42,254 nt of DNA, taken from NCBI GenBank assembly GCA_023426575.1, contig JAFAAL010000025.1, positions 1 through 42,254 on the forward strand, given 5' to 3'. This DNA is from Bacillota bacterium (GTDB lineage Bacteria > Bacillota > Clostridia > Saccharofermentanales > DTU023). Shown in pieces: positions 1-7,422 of this stretch. Position numbers and translations under genes: made by a program. Every line of letters starts with the position of its first letter. The stretch's first letter is position 1. The notes under the pieces were generated by a model, which worked only from the letters and a program-made list of their open reading frames with translations, did not search any database and was not told the origin of the DNA.

Positions 1-74
1 CGTTGGAGGAGAGATCAATCTTTGGGTTCACGATAAAATAAAAAATGCCTGAATCGAGAATTTCAGAAATATGA

Positions 75-113
75 TTGAGAAGCGGGTCGGCGTCCTCGCC
101 GATCCCCTCTCAA
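75..113 (-). terminator. Hairpin just beyond the bile salt hydrolase gene
   Basis: Arms TTGAGA (75-80) and TCTCAA (108-113), GGG (84-86) and CCC (104-106), TCGGCG (87-92) and CGCCGA (97-102) can pair around a TCCT loop, with a small internal loop. It starts three bases beyond the stop of the minus-strand gene ending at 116, so it could end that transcript, but only a poor T tract follows. The same bases are open in one minus frame from 109 to the window edge (36 codons, no credible start codon), so an unrecognised downstream gene is possible; I see nothing identifiable in 1-74. Confidence 0.35.
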
Positions 114-115
114 TT

Positions 116-1120
116 TCAATTGAGGTACTTGATAGCCTCTTCCCGCGGCAGCTTAAAGCGTGAGAGCTCCGAACTGTCGAGATCTGTCCTACGGAGACTG
201 ACACAGCTGATCTGATGATTGTCGTAGGTCTTGAAGTAATAGTCGCCCGTGTGGCAATTCATACAGCAATTGTAGGTCGTGATGTCATTGAGGCCCTCGC
301 TCGTCACCACCGACCCACGGACAAAGGAGACACTGTCCAAGATGTGGAAGAACTGACTGACCGCCGAGAGCTCATCCTCCGCGCAATCTGAATTAAAGCG
401 GTGAAAGGCCGTCTTGACGAAGCGGGAGGATGGGGAAGCATCGCCGGGGAGACCGAAAGCGCCGAGACCCTGGCCAAAGGGCTGGACCTTAAAACCAGGC
501 CCGAGGCCCTCAGCATAATTTGTCCTACTGAGATGGCTATAGAGCTGTAGATTGGCCTCGTGGAAGGGGAAAGGCGGATTATTGGTCAGAACATAGTAGG
601 GATTCTCGTAGACTTTGAGTCCCTCATGGGTCTGCTCGACGACAATGCAATCATCCTGATCTGCAATGATGAAGTGCAGGGGCGCAAGAGGCATCTTCTC
701 GTTAAATGCTTCAGCCAGCAGATTGAAATGTGTCAGGAGCTTCCTCGCCTCAGAGACCGTTTGACACTGACTGAGGATAAAGGGAATGAACTCAAAGGGT
801 GTGACATTGAGCTTCCCCTCCTGAGCCTCTGCATAGAGGGCGTTGCCTGGGAAATTGAGACCTGCCATCGCGAGGCCATGCTCATTACAGGCCTCGGCAT
901 AGAGGGGGTAGTTCTCGCTGACATTGCCCATGCCGATCAAGGCGTATTTTTCATGGCCTGGGACAAAGGGGCAAGAAGCGAGATCTGCCTCAGAGACTTC
1001 TCGCCACTGCCAGGGATAGTGACGTGGTGTGACGAGGACCTCCTCGCCAAACTGATACTCGAGGTCGAGATTGCGACCGAAGTAGAAATCTCTGACTTTA
1101 AGTCCTAGGGCTGTACACAT
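116..1120 (-). CDS. bsh: Choloylglycine (bile salt) hydrolase family protein
   Basis: A 334-residue N-terminal-nucleophile hydrolase predicted to cleave the amide bond of conjugated bile salts; penicillin V acylase is the alternative activity of the family. The protein starts Met-Cys-Thr-Ala, so removal of Met exposes the Cys2 nucleophile. Other family residues are in register: R16 and D19 in the GRNLDLEY block, N89 in AGLNF, N180/N181 in LTNNP, and R233. The start at 1120 is chosen because it gives Cys2 and has AAGGAG directly upstream; longer in-frame starts would bury the nucleophile. That ribosome binding site overlaps the stop codon of the phosphoribosyltransferase gene 10 bases upstream, so the two are probably translationally coupled. 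No signal peptide, so cytoplasmic. The family is typical of gut and other host-associated bacteria. Substrate preference cannot be read from sequence alone. Confidence 0.9.
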   Translation of the reverse strand: MCTALGLKVRDFYFGRNLDLEYQFGEEVLVTPRHYPWQWREVSEADLASCPFVPGHEKYALIGMGNVSENYPLYAEACNEHGLAMAGLNFPGNALYAEAQEGKLNVTPFEFIPFILSQCQTVSEARKLLTHFNLLAEAFNEKMPLAPLHFIIADQDDCIVVEQTHEGLKVYENPYYVLTNNPPFPFHEANLQLYSHLSRTNYAEGLGPGFKVQPFGQGLGAFGLPGDASPSSRFVKTAFHRFNSDCAEDELSAVSQFFHILDSVSFVRGSVVTSEGLNDITTYNCCMNCHTGDYYFKTYDNHQISCVSLRRTDLDSSELSRFKLPREEAIKYLN

Positions 1121-1130
1121 AAAAATCTCC

Positions 1131-1685
1131 TTAGCTATGCTTTTGAGACTTGGGGAAGAGCGGCAGCTCTTCGAGATAAACGATGTCTTCACGGCCGATG
1201 GCATCGCCCTCGGCGAGGATCGCCGCCTTGCAGACCAACTCGCCACCAGCTATCTTGAGGAGCTCTTCTAGGGCGATGAGGGAATTGCCTGTGGAGATGA
1301 CATCGTCGACGATCGCAACGCGTGCCCCGCGCAGGCGCTCGATATCGCTCTGATCGAGAAAAAGAGATTGCTCATGGGCGGTCGTGATGGACTCCACGCG
1401 CACCTCAATTGCTTCACTCATGTAGAGTTTGACACTCTTTCTGGCGATGACATAGCGCGGATGATCGAGGGCAGCAGCCATCTCGTGAACGAGGGGAATC
1501 CCCTTGGCCTCGGCCGTCAAAAGAATGTCGACGGGCGGCAATTTCTGAGCGAGCTCTCGGGCGCAGGCATGGACCAATTCGACATCACCGAGAATGACAA
1601 AAGCGGCAATGTCGAGCTTATCATTCACTGGGAGAATAGGTAGATCTCGCTGGACACCAGCTACTTTTAATTTGTAATAGTTCAT
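1131..1685 (-). CDS. Adenine/xanthine-type phosphoribosyltransferase
   Basis: A 184-residue type I phosphoribosyltransferase. The PRPP-binding signature VAIVDDVISTGNS lies at about residues 123-135, and the segment ILLTAEAKGIPLVHEMA (54-70) matches the PRPP/PPi loop region of adenine and xanthine phosphoribosyltransferases. It would make a nucleoside monophosphate from a free purine base and PRPP in the cytoplasm. It resembles Apt in length and order, but the short hood region leaves the base (adenine, xanthine or another) open, so I give no symbol. AGGAGGG lies upstream of the ATG at 1685. It is first in a two-gene unit with the bile salt hydrolase (10-bp gap). I know no metabolic link between the two products. 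Confidence 0.85.
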   Translation of the reverse strand: MNYYKLKVAGVQRDLPILPVNDKLDIAAFVILGDVELVHACARELAQKLPPVDILLTAEAKGIPLVHEMAAALDHPRYVIARKSVKLYMSEAIEVRVESITTAHEQSLFLDQSDIERLRGARVAIVDDVISTGNSLIALEELLKIAGGELVCKAAILAEGDAIGREDIVYLEELPLFPKSQKHS

Positions 1686-1712
1686 AAGACCCTCCTAAAA
1701 AAGTAATAGCAC

Positions 1713-1738
1713 GGCTTAGACAAGAAGTCTAGTGAGCC
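1713..1738 (-). terminator. Candidate terminator after the DUF4143 ATPase gene
   Basis: Read on the minus strand, GGCT and TAGAC pair with GTCTA and AGCC around a 5-nt loop, with three unpaired bases in one arm. A run of six T follows about ten bases later, just before the ribosome binding site of the next gene. The distance to the T run is long for an intrinsic terminator, so this is tentative. Confidence 0.3.
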
Positions 1739-1771
1739 GCCTCAGTGAGGCCGTCATCTTGATACTCTATC

Positions 1772-2962
1772 TTAGATGAGGAGGAAGTCGGCAAGATGCA
1801 AGATCTGTATCCCATCGACATCCCCTGCCGACCACGGATCGAGTGTGACGATGTATTTAGGGTGATTGTCCTTGATCTCAAGTAAATTTGCCACTTCGCG
1901 TTGAGATTGTTCAGGGAGCTCTCGGCAGACTTGAATATAGATTCGCTGATCCTGTCGCTCTGCGACAAAATCAATTTCCCGCGTCCCCATCTTGCCGATA
2001 TAGACCGAGTAATCACGCCTGAGCAATTCGAGATAGACAATATTTTCAAGGCTTGCAGCAAGAGATCTTGGATCATAGCCCAGCTTGGCGTATTTGAGAG
2101 CTATGTCCGCCAAGTAAAACTTCTCCTGTGTTTTGAGGATGGCTTTTCCCTGTAAATCGAGACGTGGACAACGATAGATGATGAAGGCTTGTTCAAGATA
2201 GCTGAGATAGTTATAGATGGCCTCCACGGAGAGGGGGCGCTTCTCGTTTTTCAAAAATTTGACAATGGCATGGGCAGAGAATGTCTTGCCCAAATTATCC
2301 AAGACATATTTCATCACGCGCTCGAAGAGCTCGATGTTTGTGACCTGATGGCGCCTGACAATATCGCCTTGAACGATCGACGAATAGATGCCTTCGACGA
2401 CTTGGTAGGCGGTCTTCGTATCAAAATCATTGAGGGCCAGCAGAGGGAAGCCGCCTGTCTTCATATAGCTCTGCAATTGCTGATCCCTTCTTTTCACAAG
2501 ATCCCCTTTGAAATCAAGATACTCCTTATAAGACAAGGGGAAGACAGGAATCAAGACATATCTGCCCGTGAGATAGGTAGATATTTCACTTGCCATGAGG
2601 CGAGAATTGGAACCTGTAATGTAGATGTCGGTATGGCAATCCTCAAGCAAGCTATTGACGGCGCGCTCCCAGTGTTCGACTTCTTGAACCTCATCGAGCA
2701 GCAAATAATAGCGCTCCTGATCCTGGATCTGAGCTCGGATCGACTGATACATCTCCTTGTCGCTCATTCCCCGATCCCAAATCTCAGAGCTGTAGCGCGC
2801 CTCGATGATATGGTCACGGGAGACGCCGTTTGCCAAGAGATCGTCTTTTAGCATCTTGAGTATCGTGGACTTGCCTGATCTTCGGATCCCAGCAAGAATC
2901 TTGACGACCTGAACATCGCGAAATGTACGTAGTTTTTCCATATAGAGGGGTCTTAAAATCAT
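1772..2962 (-). CDS. AAA-family ATPase with DUF4143 C-terminal domain
   Basis: A 396-residue protein of the AAA_14/DUF4143 family. Walker A GIRRSGKS is at 25-32, Walker B YLLLDE at 86-91, and ITGSN (sensor-1-like) follows at about 113-117. The C-terminal part (about 190-396) is DUF4143, ending with a PD-(D/E)xK-like strand pattern (REIDFVAE, then IYIQV). The start at 2962 has AGGAGGT at good spacing; an in-frame start 27 bases further upstream lacks one. These ATPases are abundant in anaerobes and archaea; their cellular role is unsettled. It seems to be transcribed alone, from an A+T-rich gap holding four copies of an inverted 8-10 bp motif that could be its own operator. Confidence 0.85.
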   Translation of the reverse strand: MILRPLYMEKLRTFRDVQVVKILAGIRRSGKSTILKMLKDDLLANGVSRDHIIEARYSSEIWDRGMSDKEMYQSIRAQIQDQERYYLLLDEVQEVEHWERAVNSLLEDCHTDIYITGSNSRLMASEISTYLTGRYVLIPVFPLSYKEYLDFKGDLVKRRDQQLQSYMKTGGFPLLALNDFDTKTAYQVVEGIYSSIVQGDIVRRHQVTNIELFERVMKYVLDNLGKTFSAHAIVKFLKNEKRPLSVEAIYNYLSYLEQAFIIYRCPRLDLQGKAILKTQEKFYLADIALKYAKLGYDPRSLAASLENIVYLELLRRDYSVYIGKMGTREIDFVAERQDQRIYIQVCRELPEQSQREVANLLEIKDNHPKYIVTLDPWSAGDVDGIQILHLADFLLI

Positions 2963-3009
2963 GGGCACCTCCTGCTTCCAAGATAGCAAGTTGAGCCACT
3001 CAATACAAG

Positions 3010-3079
3010 AGTTTTTGCTTAAAAAAAGTAAAAACTATCAGATAATCCAAAGTTTTTACTCAAATTAAATAAAAACTTT
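3010..3079. repeat. Four alternating AGTTTTTA-type motifs upstream of the ATPase
   Basis: The gap 2990-3095 is much richer in A+T than its surroundings. It holds AGTTTTTGCT (3010-3019), AGTAAAAACT (3027-3036), AGTTTTTACT (3051-3060) and TAAAAACT (3070-3077) in alternating orientation. The middle two are perfect 10-bp inverted copies with a 14-nt spacer, able to form a hairpin or bind a dimeric regulator. Position suggests control of the ATPase gene at 2962 and lies just behind the acetyltransferase stop. Confidence 0.5.
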
Positions 3080-3095
3080 AAGAGGGTGAGCCGCC

Positions 3096-3572
3096 TTAAC
3101 TCTGCAGCGCGAAGTTCGCGTAGCGTGCGATTTCCTCGTAGCCCAGATGGCGGTAGACAAATTCTCCGAGGGTGGAGGCCTGTAAGATGACGAGAGAAGC
3201 AGCATTGTCAAAAGCTCTATTCGTTAAATGCGCCACTAGATCTTTTGCCAATCCCAGCCCTCTCTTCTCGGTATCCGTCGAAATGTAGTAGAGCCCCGCC
3301 GTTTCAGCGCCTGTGCTCTGAGTGAGGAGCCCGATGCAGACGATCTTGCCCTCTTCTTCATTATAGGCGAGAAGATTCTCCTTCCCTGGGCCGAAGAGAC
3401 TCTCGGAAATAACCCTTTCTGTCGTCTCCTGAGAGAGGTCAAAGACGCTGCCGAGGAGCTTTTGCGCGCCCTCGAGGACGTAGTCGAGATCCTTGTCGCC
3501 GCGGCCGCTGAGGTTGACCAGAACGAAAGCCGGAGGATTCTCTTCCTTGATCCTGAACTTAGCATCCATCAT
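3096..3572 (-). CDS. GNAT acetyltransferase carrying a TrpB C-terminal fragment
   Basis: About 158 residues from the ATG at 3572 (ATG-ATG; no good ribosome binding site, so the start is uncertain; an in-frame TTG at 3647 is an alternative). Residues 16-34 match the C-terminal signature of TrpB: LVNLSGRGDKDxDYxLE is 16/19 identical to residues 379-397 of the trpB product in this window, and the DNA matches at roughly three of four bases over 66 bp. From about residue 45 the protein is a GNAT N-acetyltransferase: strand pattern with IVCIGLL, acetyl-CoA loop RGLGLA, and VILQAS...YRHLGYEE at the end. Substrate unknown. Most simply this is a relic of a trpB next to, or fused to, a GNAT gene. Whether the chimera is expressed is open. 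Confidence 0.65.
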   Translation of the reverse strand: MMDAKFRIKEENPPAFVLVNLSGRGDKDLDYVLEGAQKLLGSVFDLSQETTERVISESLFGPGKENLLAYNEEEGKIVCIGLLTQSTGAETAGLYYISTDTEKRGLGLAKDLVAHLTNRAFDNAASLVILQASTLGEFVYRHLGYEEIARYANFALQS

Positions 3573-3672
3573 AAATCTTAGGATGGATAATGACAAAATT
3601 TCTGAAAAAGAGGATGATCCTTCTCCCAGCCATGGTCGACAGCTCAAGTGAGGACAGGGCGTGTTTTCATCC

Positions 3673-3701
3673 TTGTCTAATTGATGGCAAAAGCCTAGAA
3701 T
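3673..3701 (+). promoter_or_regulatory. Sigma-70-type promoter for the cobalamin operon
   Basis: TTGTCT (3673-3678), a 17-bp spacer, and TAGAAT (3696-3701) place a transcription start near 3708, a few bases before the riboswitch. The position fits the leader exactly. Confidence 0.6.
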
Positions 3702-3717
3702 GAGAACACAATTGCAT

Positions 3718-3899
3718 AGAGTTCAAGTGCCGCAAGATTCGCGGAGAATAGGGAAGTTGGGTGAAAATCCCACGCGGGCCCGCCGCCGTAAGGAGAGCTG
3801 CGCACACAGAGTCCACCACCAGGGAAGGCGCTGTGCGGATAACGATCCGAGCCGGAAGACCTGCTTGAGCTCCAGTTGAAACCCCATCGGGGAGCTACA
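3718..3899 (+). promoter_or_regulatory. Cobalamin (AdoCbl) riboswitch
   Basis: The leader carries the conserved cobalamin-riboswitch core in order: GGGAA followed by GGTGAAAATCC with the CACGCGGGCCCGCC block and GTAA (about 3751-3791), AGGGAAGGCG (about 3821-3830), and a B12 box, AGCCGGAAGACCTGCT, at 3850-3865. Downstream, AGCTCC (3868-3873) can pair with GGAGCT (3891-3896), and CCCC (3882-3885) with GGGG (3889-3892), just before the cbiM ribosome binding site GAGGAGGT (3901-3908). No T tract follows, so control of translation initiation looks likelier than intrinsic termination. High cobalamin should switch the operon off. Confidence 0.93.
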
Positions 3900-3913
3900 C
3901 GAGGAGGTATTGT

Positions 3914-4693
3914 ATGCTCTTTTTCAACTCTGTTTCACCACGGGTGAAACGTCTTATGGCCGTGCTCATCGGCGTCATCGTCGCGAGCGCTGCCATTCCA
4001 GCCCATGCCATGCATATCATGGAGGGCTTCTTGCCCCCCTTACATGCTGCGATTTGGGCTCTGCTCTCTCTCCCATTCATCGTCATCGGGATCAAGAAGA
4101 TGCGCGAGCAAGTCGCTGGCAATCGTGAGCGCCTGCTCTTGATGGCCATGGCTGGGGCCTATATCTTTGTGCTCTCAGCTCTCAAGATTCCCTCAGTGAC
4201 GGGCAGCTGCTCGCATCCGACGGGCACGGGGCTCGCGGCCATTCTCTTTGGACCTTTTGTCACGGCGGTGCTGGGGCTCATTGTCCTGATCTTCCAGGCG
4301 CTATTACTCGCCCACGGGGGCCTGACGACTCTCGGGGCCAATAGCTTTAGCATGGCGATCTTTGGACCCTTCCTGGCCTACTACATCTACAAGGCGATGA
4401 CAAAGCGGGCAAAGAATGATAAGACGGTGCTTGCTGCTGTCTTTGTTGCGGCGGCGGTCGGCGATCTCATGACCTATGTCATGACCTCGATTCAGCTGGC
4501 GCTGGCCCACCCGGATCCCGTCTCTGCTTTCCTCGGCTCTTTTGGGAAATTTGCGACGGTCTTTGCCGTGACGCAGATCCCTCTGGCCCTCTCGGAGGGC
4601 ATCCTGACGGCGATTCTCTTTAGCTTTATCCTGAAGCAAAATCGCAGTGAATTGAAAACGCTAAAAGCTATCCCAGAGGGGCTCAAAGCCTAA
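3914..4693 (+). CDS. cbiM: Cobalt ECF transporter substrate-binding subunit CbiM
   Basis: A 259-residue membrane protein, the S component of the CbiMNQO cobalt importer. An N-terminal signal segment ends AHA, and cleavage would expose Met33-His34 followed by IMEGFLPP; this N-terminal Met-His is the metal-binding end typical of CbiM/NikM. The segment SVTGSCSHPTGTGLAAILFG (about 97-116) is also diagnostic. Several further hydrophobic helices follow. It is the first gene after the cobalamin riboswitch, with GAGGAGGT upstream of the ATG. Cobalt rather than nickel is inferred from the riboswitch and the downstream cbi genes. Confidence 0.95.
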   Translation: MLFFNSVSPRVKRLMAVLIGVIVASAAIPAHAMHIMEGFLPPLHAAIWALLSLPFIVIGIKKMREQVAGNRERLLLMAMAGAYIFVLSALKIPSVTGSCSHPTGTGLAAILFGPFVTAVLGLIVLIFQALLLAHGGLTTLGANSFSMAIFGPFLAYYIYKAMTKRAKNDKTVLAAVFVAAAVGDLMTYVMTSIQLALAHPDPVSAFLGSFGKFATVFAVTQIPLALSEGILTAILFSFILKQNRSELKTLKAIPEGLKA

Positions 4694-4706
4694 TGGAGGT
4701 CTCGAC

Positions 4707-4976
4707 ATGAAAAAATCAACAGTGATTCTATTACTCGTTCTCGTCTTGGCCCTGGCCATCGTTCCTCTCTTTCTCCAGCGCGGCGCTGAATTTGGCGGAG
4801 CCGATGGCGAAGCGGAGGAAGTGATCGGCGAGATCAATCCCGACTATGAACCCTGGTTTGAGCCGCTCTATGAACCCGCCTCGGGTGAAATTGAGTCAGC
4901 GCTCTTTGCGCTCCAGGCGGCCATCGGCGCGGGCGTCATCGGCTATTACTTCGGCCGACAGAAGCGTCGCGCCTAA
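4707..4976 (+). CDS. cbiN: Cobalt transporter accessory subunit CbiN
   Basis: An 89-residue protein with two membrane helices (about 4-22 and 65-82) around an acidic external loop containing the CbiN-type EINPDYEPWFEPLYEP...GEIESALFALQAAIGAG pattern. CbiN works with CbiM in loading Co2+. It follows cbiM by 13 bases, with TGGAGG before the ATG. Oddity: its TAA stop is in the same reading frame as the downstream cbiQ, separated only by that stop and three codons. Confidence 0.92.
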   Translation: MKKSTVILLLVLVLALAIVPLFLQRGAEFGGADGEAEEVIGEINPDYEPWFEPLYEPASGEIESALFALQAAIGAGVIGYYFGRQKRRA

Positions 4977-4985
4977 TCGATTGCC

Positions 4986-5786
4986 TTGCGTCAGAGAGCG
5001 AGATACCAGAAGCTGAGTCCAGCCCCGAAGGTGGCCTTTGCCTTGGGGCTCCTCATTCTTTTACTCAGCGTGGCAAGGCCGCTCTTCTCCCTGGTGGTGG
5101 AGCTGGTGCTCTTCGGACTTCTGACCTTGGATCTTGGCTACGCGCCGTCAGAGATTTGGCACTGGCGGCGCTGGCCACTTGTCTTTTTAGGGCTCTCCGT
5201 CCTGACGATGGCCGTACAGGTCGGGGTCCCTCAGCCTGCTGACAGCTTGATCTGGGAGTGGCATCTTTTCAGCCTCAGTGCGGATTCCGTTCGGGCGGCG
5301 GGCAATGTCTTCTGCCGCGTCTTTGCCGCGATCAGCTGCCTCTTTTTCCTTGCGCGGACGGTCGAGATGCCCGATTTTATGGATCTTCTCGCGCGTTGGC
5401 GGCTGCCCCAGATCTTCATCAATATGATGTATCTCATCTACCGGCAGATTTTTGGTCTGCGTCAGCGCTTTCATCAGATTATTGAGGCACAGCAATTACG
5501 GCAGGGCTATCACAGTCTTAGACGGGGCATTCCAGCGCTCGGCCTGGCGATGGGCGCTGTCTTTTCGTCGCTCTTTATGCGCTCGAGGCGGATGGCCGAG
5601 GCGATGGATCTGCGCCTCTTTAGAGATGACTTTTCCTTTCCGCCCCAGGACTATCAGGAGGACAGAGGACTGAGTCTCAAATTGCTGGGGATATTATTGC
5701 TCCTGGCGCTGGGCGGCCTGGTTCTTAGACTGAGCTCAGAGCAGCAGCTCTCGCCCTTTTGGAGGTGGCTCTTATGGGCGCGTTGA
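4986..5786 (+). CDS. cbiQ: Cobalt ECF transporter transmembrane subunit CbiQ
   Basis: A 266-residue ECF T component with about five hydrophobic helices and the conserved basic coupling segment SLFMRSRRMAEAMDLRLF near residues 195-215, which contacts the ATPase. The only reasonable start is a TTG at 4986. No ribosome binding site is visible in front of it, and it lies in the same frame as cbiN directly after that gene's stop, so translation probably depends on coupling from cbiN (or on limited readthrough). It overlaps cbiO by 13 bases. Confidence 0.88.
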   Translation: MRQRARYQKLSPAPKVAFALGLLILLLSVARPLFSLVVELVLFGLLTLDLGYAPSEIWHWRRWPLVFLGLSVLTMAVQVGVPQPADSLIWEWHLFSLSADSVRAAGNVFCRVFAAISCLFFLARTVEMPDFMDLLARWRLPQIFINMMYLIYRQIFGLRQRFHQIIEAQQLRQGYHSLRRGIPALGLAMGAVFSSLFMRSRRMAEAMDLRLFRDDFSFPPQDYQEDRGLSLKLLGILLLLALGGLVLRLSSEQQLSPFWRWLLWAR

Positions 5787-6517
5787 TTGAAATGCGTGAT
5801 TTAAGCTTCTCTTGGCCGGAGGGACGCCCCGTCTTCTCGGGACTCAATGCGAGCATTCAGGCTGGCGAGCGGATCTGCCTCATGGGCCGCAATGGCTCGG
5901 GGAAGTCGACGCTCTTTCGCCTCCTCCTCGGCCTCTTAGAGCCGAGTGCGGGGACGCTTTTTTACCGCGCTGAAGCCTATCAATATCGCAAACAATGGTT
6001 GAGAAATCTCAGGCAGGCCATCGGCTTCGTCTTCCAGGATCCAGAGGAGCAGATCTTTGCGCCGACTGTTTTGCAGGAGATTAGTTTTGGTCCGCATAAT
6101 CTCGGGCTTCCGCGAGAAGAAGTCGAGCGGCGGGTCATGACGGCCGCGAGGCAGATGTGCCTCCTCGAGATGCTCGAGAGGCCGACGCATCTTTTAAGTT
6201 TTGGGGAGAAGAAGCGGGTGAGCATTGCCGCCATTCTGGTCATGCAGCCAGAGATCTTGCTCCTCGATGAGCCCACCGCCTGGCTCGATCCTGAAAATCA
6301 GGCGGAGATTACGCGGCTCCTCTTAGAACTCAATCGCGAGGGCACGACCCTGATTGTCTCGAGCCACCAGCTCGACTGGGCCGCTGACTTTGCCGAGCGG
6401 GCGCTCCTGCTCGGACAGGGCGGCCTCGCCTACGACGGCCCCATGGCCGAGGCGCTGGCCCAGCCGACACTCTTAGAAGAATTAGGATTACTCATATCCG
6501 AGAGAAATAGAAAGTAG
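5774..6517 (+). CDS. cbiO: Cobalt ECF transporter ATPase CbiO
   Basis: A 247-residue ABC ATPase that energises the cobalt importer. Walker A GRNGSGKS is at 38-45, the Q-loop is in FVFQDPEEQIF (86-95), the signature LSFGEKKRVS at 141-150, and Walker B ILLLDE at 161-166 followed by PTAWLDP. The start at 5774 has GGAGGTG seven bases upstream; an earlier in-frame TTG is less likely. Its 5' end overlaps cbiQ by 13 bases. Confidence 0.94.
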   Translation: MGALIEMRDLSFSWPEGRPVFSGLNASIQAGERICLMGRNGSGKSTLFRLLLGLLEPSAGTLFYRAEAYQYRKQWLRNLRQAIGFVFQDPEEQIFAPTVLQEISFGPHNLGLPREEVERRVMTAARQMCLLEMLERPTHLLSFGEKKRVSIAAILVMQPEILLLDEPTAWLDPENQAEITRLLLELNREGTTLIVSSHQLDWAADFAERALLLGQGGLAYDGPMAEALAQPTLLEELGLLISERNRK

Positions 6518-6526
6518 GAGATATCA

Positions 6527-7405
6527 ATGATTCAAAAGAAGAGAGAGGCAGAGCGCGCAGCGCGGCAGGAACTCATCGTCGTCAGCTACGGTTGCTCCTT
6601 CCCCGAGGCGCGCCAAGAGGAGATTGAGCCTGTGGAAGAGGCCCTGAAGAGACGCTATCCCGAACGTTCTTTTCGCCGTGCCTATACCTCGAGCTTTATC
6701 ATCAAGAAGCTCGAAGAGACGGAGGGGCTCCACTTCGACCGGCCCGAGGCGGCCCTGCAGGCGGCGGTCGAGGCCGGCGCGACGGATGTCCTCGTCCAGC
6801 CCACGCACGTCATCGCGGGTTTCCAGTACCAGATGGTCGTCAGAGCGGTGGAGAAGTTTCAGGAAAAATTCGAGCGCATCACCCTCGGACAGCCGCTCCT
6901 CGGCCGGCCGACAGAAGACGGCCAGCCCCTGAGTCCAGAACTGCTGCAAGCGGCCCAGATCATTGCCGAGACCTCGCAGCGCCGCGCAGGATATAGCTCG
7001 CCTCAGGCGGCGGCTGAGGCGGGACTGGCCATCGCCCTCATGGGCCACGGAACAGAGCACAAGGCGCATAGAAGCTATGCCCAGCTGCAGCAGGCGCTCT
7101 GTGAGCTTGGCTATCAGAATCTTTTCGTCGGCACCGTGGCGGAAGATCAGGAGGCGCTGCTGGCTCTTCTCAGGAGAATTCAATCTCAGGGCTATAGGCG
7201 TCTCGAACTGCAGCCGCTCATGCTGGTGGCAGGTGATCACGCCCACAACGATATGGCGGGCCTGGAAGAGGATTCCTGGCTCTCGATCGCCCGCGCCTCG
7301 GAGCTTTTTACCGAGGTCGTCGGCAGGCCGCTCGGCTTCGGTCGTGAGAGAGAAATACAAGAAGAATATATCCGCCGGGCCGAGGCGGCGGCAGTGATTC
7401 ACTAA
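6527..7405 (+). CDS. cbiK: Sirohydrochlorin cobaltochelatase CbiK
   Basis: A 292-residue class II chelatase that inserts Co2+ into sirohydrochlorin, the committing step of the anaerobic B12 route. The two half-domains are seen: LIVVSYGCSF (16-25) and LMGHGTEHKA (171-180). Predicted metal ligands are H174, E206 in GTVAED, and H238 in LVAGDHAHNDMAG; the spacing matches CbiK apart from a two-residue insertion. About 12 extra residues precede the first strand. TAGGAG overlaps the cbiO stop and serves as ribosome binding site. Its place directly after the cobalt importer suggests channelling of cobalt use rather than iron (siroheme). Confidence 0.93.
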   Translation: MIQKKREAERAARQELIVVSYGCSFPEARQEEIEPVEEALKRRYPERSFRRAYTSSFIIKKLEETEGLHFDRPEAALQAAVEAGATDVLVQPTHVIAGFQYQMVVRAVEKFQEKFERITLGQPLLGRPTEDGQPLSPELLQAAQIIAETSQRRAGYSSPQAAAEAGLAIALMGHGTEHKAHRSYAQLQQALCELGYQNLFVGTVAEDQEALLALLRRIQSQGYRRLELQPLMLVAGDHAHNDMAGLEEDSWLSIARASELFTEVVGRPLGFGREREIQEEYIRRAEAAAVIH

Positions 7406-7422
7406 GATTCTTGGAGGAGAAA

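Noticed and set aside
3868..3896. Intrinsic terminator as the riboswitch expression platform
   Set aside because: The pairing arms exist but no T tract follows; the next feature is the cbiM ribosome binding site, which fits translational control better.
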